NCBI GenBank assembly: GCA_964017235.1 | Contig: OZ024929.1 | Location: 110,779,793-110,843,792, forward strand | DNA length: 64,000 nt | Direction: 5' to 3' | From: Sabellastarte sp. h YS-2021 | Taxonomy: Eukaryota > Annelida > Polychaeta > Sabellida > Sabellidae | Shown: positions 52,191 to 61,612 of the stretch, piece after piece | Numbering within the stretch: the stretch's first letter is position 1 | How the letters are laid out: each line of letters begins with the position of its first letter | Notes under the pieces: model-generated | What the model saw: only the letters and a program-made list of their open reading frames with translations | Database searches by the model: none | What the model was told of the DNA's origin: nothing | Made by a program: the position numbers and the translations under genes

Positions 52191-53607
52191 ATTATTGTAC
52201 TGCTATTGTTATTTCAGTCATATGTGGATTTGTATTAAAATAATGGATTGACAGCAATTCACACTTTAGTCTCGGTTTCCACCACAATGTTGTGAATGAA
52301 AGTTATGATAATATATTTTACACCACTATATGTAACTGTAATCACAGATATCAGTTGAACCTCGATTATCCGAACCCTATGGGAGACATACAATCCGGCC
52401 GGATAATCGAGGGGTTCGGATAGATGAAGGAAGCCGAAATTCATGGTCTATGGGTTACCGAGTGGGCGATAATTGAATAAATGTCGTTTTTATGCAATAA
52501 ATATATACGTTGGTGGTCATTGATAAAATAATTTAATATATTTGTGTCATATAATATAAGTGACCCTTCAATTGTCGTTTATTTGCTCCATATCTATGGA
52601 TATTACATGTATTATTATTTAAATATTACGCGGATTTAAAATGATTGCGTTCGGTTGGTACATGAATGTGGACGTTTTAATTTATGATAAACAGTGTTAT
52701 GCATTTTGTCATTTGGAAAGCTCCGGGAGATTTATTTATTGTAAAACCCAAAGCGAACACGCCTTCAGTGATAGGTGTGTTTGGTTGGTAATGCATTGAG
52801 GATGTCTTTTCTTTTGATACATGCTGTCAGTCTGTGAACCTACTCCGGGAGATTATAAATTGCGAAACGCAATCGAACATGCTTTCATTGATTGGCGTAT
52901 TATCAAAGAAGTTGTGTAGCAGGGTCGTGTAATTGAATTAATCCCTCCCCTTTTGTAACAGTGGTGATAAAGATCAAAGAAGTTAGGCGTTTGTGTGAAT
53001 GGTACATTTTATAAAGCACTAGAATTAATAGTTTCCGAGACTGTGTAAAATGCTGTATTATCGCTCACGGTAGACGGTGCATTGTACATGTGTAGGGAGA
53101 CATGATTTCGGTTCGGTTAATCCGGAGATTCGGATAATAGAAGGTCGGATAATCGAGGTTCTACTGTACTATGCATCTGAAGCTAAAGATGAAATGCATG
53201 CTACTTAAATGTGTATCTTAATAAACATAAATATAGATATGTATAGAAAAGGATCCTTTCACATTCTTGTAAATAGATGAATATCATTACTCTGAGACAT
53301 ATTAGTTCATTTCGTATGTTTTACTCTCTCAATACACATTAGTAACACAGTTATGTTTATCATGTCGAATGAGATGTGCATTATACACAGAAACAGTAAT
53401 GTAGTAAAAAGTTTCTCTGTATTTATTTTATAATGTTCACATATATGTTGTAAGTATAGCGTTCACAAGGAACCATGATGATTTTTAGATTAATATGTAA
53501 TATTATGTTTACCACTTTACAGAACAAAAGTTGTGAACTTGATTATACCACTCTAATTCAAAAGTATATCTTATTGCTAAATCTTAAACTCTTCCTCAGA
53601 GATATCA
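52191..53607 (+). repeat. ~600-bp direct duplication, copy 2, carrying a MITE
   Basis: Starts 625 bp after copy 1 and is separated from its end by 24 bp of other sequence. The 815-bp MITE is inserted near the first quarter. Copy 1 shows the unfilled site. Confidence 0.92.
52352..53166. mobile_element. Pogo/Tigger-type MITE
   Basis: It begins CAGTTGAACCTCGATTATCC and ends GGATAATCGAGGTTCTACTG, giving ~24-bp inverted termini typical of Tigger/pogo non-autonomous elements. It is 815 bp with no transposase frame. The flanks reduce to the unfilled sequence in copy 1, consistent with TA targeting with one base lost on the left. Confidence 0.9.
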
Positions 53608-54920
53608 TTTTGTTCTTACTGTTTAAAGAGTGTATGAGAAACACACAAATTTAGAAACCATTAGGTACAGTATGTTAATTGCAACTTTTATACTTTAAAC
53701 AGTACAACTCATACCTTGATGCACACTTTTATTCAGGTGTATATTGTAAAAACAGTTTACAACAGATGCTAACTTTAAATTAATGTTCTTCTTAAAAGGT
53801 TCCATTTATGTTTGCTGTATCGTTATTCTGACTAATTAAGATAATTATGTATATTATATTTGTATTTATTGGATTGTATGTTAAACACGAAACACTATTA
53901 AATCTATTTATTATCATTTAATATACGAGTGCTATTTATTGATAGTTAACAATTCATTTCTCAGAAAACTATGAACGAGACAGGCTAGCTCGCCTTATTT
54001 CTCACAGTGTAACGAGACAGGTTAACTTACCTTATTTCTCATAGTGTAATAATACTTAACTATACAGAGTTACATGTGTTTTATTACTGTATTATATAGT
54101 TATGTATTTATTCAGGTGTATTCTATTTGTTTGAAAGAGTCTGCAGCCTTTCAATACATGATTCCTAAGTTTCGATGCAATCAAGTGTCATCGCACTTGA
54201 ACTTCATTTAGCTCATCTGCTAAATACCTTTCTATAATATTAAAAAAAAAACCAGGTACTTTCGATTTTTATGAAATGTATTATCTATCCAGAAATTTAA
54301 GAATAGTATTCCTATTTATTGGCGGTATATGGACTTGATCAACCCATTTTATTTGCTAATAGTTTGCATACACATCTTAAATTACTATAACTTATTATAC
54401 TCATTCACTCAGTCATTAATTGATGTTACATTTCTAATATTAATATCGTCATTCTTTAATTAGGTGATAAAGTTATTTTATGAAACACTAAAAGGTGTTA
54501 TTGCATTTGAAAGTTATCAAGTAATTCAGTTTGATGTCATTGTATTTAATGTTAAAGAGACTAAATCATAACATTCAATGGTCTATACTTGCTTATGAAC
54601 TACGGTGACCCAGTCACACAGGTTCATGCAACCAGTTTGGCCTGGTCTTTCCTATTGTCAATTTACAATGATATTTTCATATTGTCTAATTCCTAATGAT
54701 TTAGACAGTCCGTTTTTTTTTTCTTTTTTTTACTTTTACTTTCGTCACACATACACCTTGTAGTATTACTTTTACTTTCGTCACACATACACCTTGTAGT
54801 ATTCGTGTTGTTTTTATAGATTGATAGAAACAAAACAAAAATCGTTTTCTCTTGCTTTCGATTTATATAGTCGCATTTACAATCGACTATACCATGCAAA
54901 GCGGGTATGTACTAACGTAC
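53608..54920. other. Gypsy 3' non-coding region with short tandem repeats
   Basis: Two ~40-bp copies of AACGAGACAGG...CTTATTTCTCA lie at 53971-54050 and a 37-bp duplication (ACTTTCGTCACACATACACC) at 54730-54803. AAAGCGGGTATG just before the 3' LTR is a weak polypurine-tract candidate. No gene. Confidence 0.6.
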
Positions 54921-55498
54921 TTATATTTTATTACTAAGGTGAATTTAAAATGTAAATGCTGAGGCAATAATTTTATAGATTGCGGTATATATTGCCCAGA
55001 GTAATTAACACAAACCTCCCCACTTATATCCAATAGAAATACACACAGTAGTCTTGACCAATCACTGTGTTTCATGCAAAATGTTCAGCTGTATTTCTTA
55101 CACGGATGCTATTGCTAGAAAAAGGAGTTAACATCTAAAAGAGTGGAGATCAAAACTTTAGGCTAGGCAAAATTTCTACCTTTTGGCATGAAGACTAATT
55201 TCACAAAATTATGTTACTTTAGACAAATGAAATATGAAAATGTCAGAGTATAAATCATCAGTTAATAATGTGATTTGAGAAACTAATGGTAAAGAACTTG
55301 AAATATGAATTGATGATAGAATAAAATATGTGAAGAGAATTTATCTGACTTATTATTTAAATTATCAATGACTTTATTTTTAAGATCCTGTTGTCCAATG
55401 TCTGCAATATGTCAGATACGGCAACGAAATGCCACCCTCTTAGCAAAGCCAAGCGAGTGAATCAATTTATTTAATATTGGAAACAGTGGCATAATACA
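54921..55498 (+). repeat. Gypsy 3' LTR
   Basis: Pairs with 39246-39823 with one difference found by eye. The following bases GAACT are not matched on the left side of the element. Confidence 0.95.
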
Positions 55499-55511
55499 GA
55501 ACTCATTTCAG

Positions 55512-55844
55512 TTGATAATCACATACTTAAAATTCTCAATTCTTTTTGTATTTGAGTACCCCTTTTATATAGATTGTTTGTTTACCATTTATGCTGTAGC
55601 ACTCCATCTCTTTGAGAGAACATGTAAACTGTGTAAAAAAGATGTAGAAGATGAGATACATTTGGTTTGTGTTTGTCCAGCTTTAGAGCTGATTCGTATG
55701 AAATATTTCAAAATTTTAAATATAGATAAATCTGAATTATTAATAGATCAATTATCAAGGGTATTAACTCATATGAATGTCAGTATGGTTATTAATTTCA
55801 TTTTTGATTTGTGGCAAGAAAGAAAAAGTAAATTATGTTAATTT
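55512..55844 (+). pseudogene. C-terminal fragment of a non-LTR retrotransposon
   Basis: An open stretch of 109 codons ends at 55841. Its CKLCKKDVEDEIHLVCVC (C-x2-C...H-x4-C) followed by PALELIRMKYF is the zinc-binding tail pattern found after RT in some LINE-type elements. There is no RT domain upstream because the gypsy 3' LTR adjoins. Likely a 5'-truncated or interrupted LINE. It could be the end of another protein with the same knuckle. Confidence 0.55.
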
Positions 55845-56126
55845 TTATGTATTGAATTGCTGTCTTTCAGGGTTTCAGATTCGCGTCGGCCATCGGTCAT
55901 TGACCGAATTTTGCAACAAAACCCCGAATTTTAAGTAGAATATTAGGACATATTGTCCGAGTCGTATCCGTGGGCGATAATAGAAGATCTAGACGTCTTT
56001 TTATTTACAAAATATGAAGTCACGTTACAACCCTAAAATCTCGCGAGATCTACGTGATTTTAAATTTTTTTATTGTAGCAAGGTCTAGACGTCTTTTATG
56101 AAATCTCGTGACAAGCCACGTGATCT

Positions 56127-56450
56127 GCAAGGAAATCCCAGGGGAAATCCGTGTCCTCGTATCTTCTCATAAATATTAATGACTTGGGTGCTGTGGCCGT
56201 GAGTTCTCGAGTTTAAAGTATTTGATCTTCGCCTATGCTTCCATTTTATAAAATATTGCAAGGAAATCCCAGGGGAAATCTGTGTCCTCATATCTTCTCA
56301 TGAATATTAATGACTTGGGTGCTATGGCCGTGAGTTCTCAAGTTTAAATTATTTGATTTTCGTCTATGCTTCCATTTTATAAAATATTGCAAGGAAATCC
56401 CAGGGAAAATCTGTGTCCTCATATCTTCTCATGAATATTAATTATGGTCG
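56127..56450 (+). repeat. 131-bp tandem repeat, about 2.5 copies
   Basis: GCAAGGAAATCCCAGGGGAA recurs at 56127, 56258 and 56389 (the last with one change). Units include TCCTCGTATCTTCTCAT and GGCCGTGAGTTCTC. A further fragment lies near 56675. Confidence 0.9.
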
Positions 56451-56459
56451 TCTGGTATT

Positions 56460-57480
56460 TTCATGTAATTGTAGATTTTGTTTTCTGTAGGGTTCCACAT
56501 AAATTTTACTGTAATATTCTGAATTTTTGCTTTGATTAATATTTCTTTTTATTAATAATTGCACTGAAAAAAAATCAGATTGAAAGTTTATTTGCTAGCT
56601 GTAATGTTTACTGCCAGTGGACATTTTAATAGCATGAAAATCTCATGGATCACCGATTCACCATACTTAGGTTCTGTGGCCGTGAGTTCTCGTTTTAGTA
56701 ATACATGATCATTGAACATCATAAAGACTTTTTGACATTTTAACTAAAATGAGATTTTTATTATGATTCAGTAAATTTTACTTTATATGCCATTCATATA
56801 GGGTCATTGACTTTAATGACTTAATTTTAGCAACCTGTAGAATAAAAATTTGATTGACAAGAATTCTGTCCTAAATTCTCCGAAAATGTCCTAAACGTTT
56901 TCCTAGTCTTAGGACAGAATGTCCGACCGGACTTTTCATGTAGCAGAATCACTGTCTTTATTTACTGTATCTTACCTCAAAATATGTTTGCTCTGTTTGT
57001 TATTAACTCTCTATTTAAAGTGACTTATAAGCCCATATAGGGCTGGGTATTACTTCAATAGTTTTTGTATAATCCTTGTCAACATAATACATGTCACTAT
57101 AATAAACTAATAAACTAAACTAAGTCCCAACTCACATCCCCCACCCGGATTCCCCCCACCCACCTCTGGGACCTCCAGCTATATTGAGTGACACTAAATA
57201 AACAAAGGTATTTAATGATATCAGATGAGAAACAAAGACCTCAATGGGGTTGCAGATCTTGTGTAATAGTGAGAGAGGTGTGGAGAAGGGGAGAGGGGTG
57301 GGGGTGGGAGGTGGTGGGCTTCATTACATATAACACAAAGGGGAGTCAGAACTGAGATTGTGTCACATATTTAGGTTGCATATATATGGACCACATATAT
57401 AGGTATAGAGGAAATGAATAACTGAAAACAATTTGCAAATTCTAAAAATAGTATAATAAAATAATAATATAAATAATTTT
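56460..57480. other. AT-rich sequence, no gene
   Basis: Short GTCCTAAAT/AGGACA motifs occur near 56870-56950 and 55940. A G-rich stretch GGGGAGAGGGGTGGGGGTGG lies near 57287. Nothing firm. Confidence 0.35.
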
Positions 57481-57485
57481 TTTTT

Positions 57486-57723
57486 AAATAATATTTTATT
57501 TGTGAACAAATATAGAAACAGATATGCGCTTTTGGGATTATGAATTTTAGAATGGACATTGAATCATCAATCATTTAAATACTTTGAAGGAAGATTGAAA
57601 AGTATGATGAGTTGAGTTAAAAATAATATTTTATTTGTCAACAAATATAGAAACAGATATGCTCTTTTGGGATTATTATTTTAGAATGGACATTCAATCA
57701 TCAATCATTTAAATACTTTGAAA
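57486..57723. repeat. 135-bp direct duplication
   Basis: AAATAATATTTTATTTGTG and ATAGAAACAGATATGC, then AGAATGGACATT and CATCAATCATTTAAATACTT repeat with an offset of 135 bp. The right copy includes the end of the exon at 57705-57785. Confidence 0.9.
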
Positions 57724-57785
57724 ATAGGTTTAGAGTTATCATTGCAGGAAGTTATGTATTCGGCGTCTGGGGATACACCATCTTC
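57705..57785 (-). CDS. Terminal exon of an unidentified host gene (gene 2)
   Basis: On the minus strand the acceptor CTACTCTGTTTATATCTTCCAAG precedes 26 codons, EDGVSPDAEYITSCNDNS... then VFK and TGA at 57705-57707. The phase 0 start matches the phase 0 donor of the next exon (58515-58640). AATAAA lies downstream at about 57497-57502 on the minus strand. The stop lies in the right copy of the 135-bp duplication. EYITS is a possible tyrosine motif. Confidence 0.55.
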   Translation of the reverse strand, partial: EDGVSPDAEYITSCNDNSKPIFKVFK

Positions 57786-58514
57786 CTTGGAAGATATAAA
57801 CAGAGTAGATTGATGTGCTGGAGTTCATATAATAATGGGTAATTATGTTTTTAAAAATTCCCGATCAAAACCTGTGGCGTGAGTGATGACCTGTCTGGGG
57901 ATATGTTGGCGCCGAGTTGGCCCAATCTAGTTTTTTTTCCCCACAATTTTACTGGCAGTGAGCTTCTTGTAAACCAACTGCAAGAGGCATAAAAAATGCG
58001 GCATAAGAACCTAGGCCTTTGATGAATATGTCTCCTGATTCACATTCTATTTAATATACACAAAAACCATATGTTCAGACTGTACACCCAAGAATATAAG
58101 TAGTTACTTGGTTTACATCTGGTAAATTACAGAGTTTCCTTTGTCAGAAAAATGGCAAAAATTCTTACTTGAATTTAGTATAAATCAGAAAACTTACTTG
58201 CTTTTTTTGCACAAGTTGTTTTCATTTATCAACATAGATAACCTCTTTTGCAGCATTACTTATAATAACATTCAGCTTTCAGTGGCACAGTTCTCTTTAC
58301 ACTGTTTTATGGATAGCCACTATTCACTTAATATTTGGATAATATACATCTATGTAAAAACTCTCTGTCTTTTGTGCATTATTTTGGCTGGCATGACTCT
58401 GTAGAACACGAACTTGCGTCAAATTTGGTCTCAAGTATATGTTATTAACATGGGGCATTGGGTAAAGTCACAAAGCAGTTTGATTGAGTACTGTATATAT
58501 AGTTCTGTACTCAC

Positions 58515-58640
58515 TTGATTGTGTGATGATGGCTGGGTCAGTGGAACTAGTGGACTGGTTGAAGTGTCTGCAGACTCCTGTTGTACCAAATTTCCATCTT
58601 GTGTCCTATTGTACATGCTTTGTCCTGTGTCAGGTGATGG
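58515..58640 (-). CDS. Internal exon of an unidentified host gene (gene 2)
   Basis: Between TTTTTTATTAGTTTCAG and CAA|GTGAGTAC, 126 bp give exactly 42 codons in phase 0: PSPDTGQSMYNRTQDGNL, then TSTSPLVPLTQPSSHNQ. Low-complexity S/T/Q/P composition with one tyrosine (SMYNRT) fits a cytoplasmic tail. Splice sites and phase agree with both neighbouring exons. Confidence 0.65.
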
Positions 58641-58837
58641 CTGAAACTAATAAAAAAGTTATAATCAACTTTAAACATATTCCTTAAACCTAGGCTGTTA
58701 TACCACAGTATTGTCAGATGCATTTTATCTTCTAAGTAGAAAGCACTATAGACTCTATACATCCGCCAGTTGGGTGGAGGGGGCGGAAAATGCTTCCAAT
58801 CTTTCCCAGAATTGATGCACACACTACACAGTAACCT

Positions 58838-59540
58838 GTTCACACTACGATCTGTGTTGACAAGGATTGAGGATTGAAGCAGATTGAAGCATATTTATCT
58901 CAATCCGTGTTGAGTGTTCACACTACAGAGTTTAATCTGGGTTGAGAAGTTTCCAAAGTCTGAGTACATTAAAACCTCTCAGATAGTAACTTTATGTTAT
59001 GCATGTAAAAATTCTTCAATGACAATTATTTTTTCTAATATTCACAAATGTTTGAAAGATTCCAATTTTCTGTCATTTATAAGAAAATTATTTTATTAAA
59101 GAATTCTAATAAATATAGGTTTTGTTTAATATAGGTTAACTTTTAAGCAGCTGATTAATTACAGTGCCTTGGAATATATCTGTTTATTCATGTCATATTT
59201 ATAAATTTACATTTTATACTAAATTACAATCATGCAGAAATCAGACCATAATTAATTTTGCTGTGATTTGTTCTCTTAATTCCTCTTGCTAACAAAGAAT
59301 TAAAGTAGGTGTATTAATACATTAGCATTTTTCAAGCAATTTCTTCTGGGAATTAAGTCAATTTTTTACAGTACCAGTGCACTAAACCCTTATCAACCCA
59401 GATATGGAAGTGTTCACACTATAAAGAGGGTTGGATCAATCTGCTTCAGTCCACCTCTTGATCAGAGTTGAGATCAGCCTTGTCAACCCTGATTGGGAGC
59501 ATTCACAGCTAAGCTGTTCTCTGCTTCAGTCTGTGTCAAC
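58838..59540. mobile_element. Possible MITE inside the gene 2 intron
   Basis: The left end (CTGTTCACACTACGATCTG, GTTGACAAGGATTGAGG, GAAGCAGATTGAAGC) is roughly inverted at the right (GATCAATCTGCTTCAGTCC, GAGATCAGCCTTGTCAACC, GAGCATTCACAGC). Similarity is imperfect and no target duplication was confirmed. Superfamily unknown. Confidence 0.4.
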
Positions 59541-60365
59541 CTGAGTTGAATCACTAGTCTGAATGCCAGGAAAGATACAAATGAGCACTCATCTGAGTGG
59601 TAACTTCAAAATCTTTCCGTAATCTAGCAGCATATATTAATAAATGTCATTACGAAGTCAAAATCAAACTAATTGGGCCCAAATTTGGCCGTGCTTTATT
59701 CTGGCCAATGGTAATGTTATAGGGAAAAATGAGAATCATAGCTGAAAAACTGTGGCCTAGAATGTGCTAACAAACAAATAAACAAACCTACTGACCAACA
59801 TACTTCGAAAATTGCAAGATTTCGAAGTATCAAACGCACCCAAAACTTGGTGAAGGTAAATTACATGATCTCATGTGTGACAATTGACTCACAAAATGTA
59901 CTTTAATTTTATTCCTATAGGACAAACAAAACAGCAGGTTTAGCAAATAAGGAATTTCTGTTAAGGTATCAGGGAGTTGTGTTTGTAACTTCTGGTAGTT
60001 AATATCTGTAAGTAAATTAAAGTGGAATGGTTGAAGGTGGTACAATTTCCTGGGATTTTGACTCAGACTCACACCTAAAGTCACAGCATTTAACATTCAA
60101 AAATTTCCCTAGTGAAACTAACTTTCTGTAATTAGCAAATATGTTACTATAAGTAGACTATGTTTGCGTACATTGCTTGGCCCGTGCAGTAGAAAGCGCC
60201 AAAATACATGTATATTCAAAACATGTAGACACAAATCTCTTTCACAGTCTGAAGTACATATACATGTAAATAATTACTGTACAATGTATGAAGCCACATG
60301 TTCATAGAAAGTCTTTGTTGGACTATACCAAAATTTCGTACAAGAAGAAATAGAGTACCACTCAC
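59541..60365. other. Intron sequence of gene 2, nothing recognised
   Basis: No repeat or exon-like block with splice sites was seen. The open minus-strand frame 59830-60096 lacks support. Confidence 0.4.
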
Positions 60366-60649
60366 CCTCATTGCAAAGTATCCAACTCTGGGTGGTCTGG
60401 GATTGTGAGCCTGAGCCTGAGGCTGCCTAGCATTGGCAGACTGTGTGTGATACATATCTGTGTCTTCTTGGATGGAAAACTTTAGCGCATTGTCTTCAGA
60501 TAATTTTGCATTTATGTCTGGAATGCAGGTTTCAGGGTACAGACATTCAGGCTGTTGTATTTCTGTTATCTGTGTTCGCCCTGGAGCTGCATTCATTGCA
60601 CTGTAGTCTGCTATGGCCGTTGTTTTAATAGTCACTGCCAAAAGTATGC
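60366..60649 (-). CDS. Internal exon of an unidentified host gene (gene 2)
   Basis: Acceptor TATATTTGTATGCAG and donor TGAGG|GTGAGTGG. The exon is 284 bp, two bases plus 94 codons ending in phase 0. It starts ILLAVTIKTTAIADY, perhaps the end of a membrane segment. A hydrophilic tail follows with tyrosines in ECLYPE and DMYHTQS, and PRPPRVGYFAMR. I infer a single-pass membrane protein tail. The upstream exons lie beyond the 61640-64000 satellite or outside the window. Confidence 0.65.
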
Positions 60650-61612
60650 CTGCATACAAATATACACAAAATCAGAGTCCACTGTTTAGGAATGTAAATA
60701 ATCCAAATTTGTTATCTGGTCACTGTATCTCTATGTTGTTTACTATTTTATTACAGTGACATTAGGCATGTCTCTTCTTCTCTGTTTGAGGAATGCGCTC
60801 TGTACTTGCACCACACACAACACTCTTTTACACTCTACACACAACTGTTCACATAGCCAATGAAATCATTCCCTTAAAGACACACCTCGAAAGTAATGAT
60901 CGATTTATATATGCTAAAGTCCATGTGGTTCATAGTGTCCTTATATATAGACTATAGAGGTATTGAAAAAAGTAATATTTTTGACTGATAAAGTTCTCAT
61001 GTATATCTCCAGGTAAATCAAAGAATATCGTCATTCTATTAGGTGAAGAGTGAAAAATCAACTCAAATGTGTTGCTATTTGTCTCAAACTTAAGTATGTG
61101 TATTTGACAGTGAAATCCTAAATCTTCTCTAAAGTTTTACATTCACAGCATATATTCATATGTACATCGGGATGTTTACTTTGGAATCACTATTAGTTTG
61201 CCATTATTAGAACTAGAACTCCTGGATTTAGCACATTTAAAACATGTAGAGTAAGAAATCTAAAATTCGCCACATATCTGAAATTTGCCATATGTGAAAA
61301 TACTAGTAAAATAAATGAATCGAGGTGAGATTTGTTGAATGTACAGTAAATTCAGGTTTTTTGAACTGAAAAATACCAATTTTAAGACAAAACATTTTGT
61401 TTAAAAAATTAACTACGGTTTTAGAGGTGGCGAATTTTAGATTCCTGATGAATTTTAGATCTCTTACTCTAGAATTTATTGAACTGTAACATAACAGTAA
61501 TAAGAATTTAAAGTCTGGATATGCAAAATAAACACAAACGCAATCAGTGTGCAATTCATACTTGTCCCATATTCGCAAACCATGGACAACAAGCATTCTG
61601 ACGCATGCATTT
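60650..61612. other. Upstream intron or spacer
   Basis: AT-rich. A diverged inverted repeat occurs around 61210-61480 (GAGTAAGAAATCTAAAATTC and GAATTTTAGATTCC, AGATCTCTTACTC), a possible hairpin. No exon found. Confidence 0.4.

Larger units (their letters stand above)
39246..55498 (+). mobile_element. Ty3/gypsy LTR retrotransposon, interrupted and rearranged
   Basis: It has 578-bp direct LTRs at 39246-39823 and 54921-55498, gag, and pol in protease, RT, RNase H, integrase order. Pol is split by DIRS element D (43450-49834). Integrase is cut off near 51560. The 3' region carries a ~600-bp duplication holding a MITE. LTR identity is near complete (one difference found, 39471 A against 55146 G), so insertion is recent. 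No target-site duplication and no clear TG at the LTR start were found, so the outer boundaries are imperfect. Confidence 0.93.

Noticed and set aside
52034-52243. Env-like gene
   Set aside because: Only a 70-codon frame ending in a hydrophobic stretch, in duplicated DNA. No signal peptide, surface domain or cleavage site.
55880-56945. MITE with GTCCTAAAT/AGGACA ends
   Set aside because: Motif similarity at the two ends is short and no inverted-repeat extent or target duplication could be confirmed.
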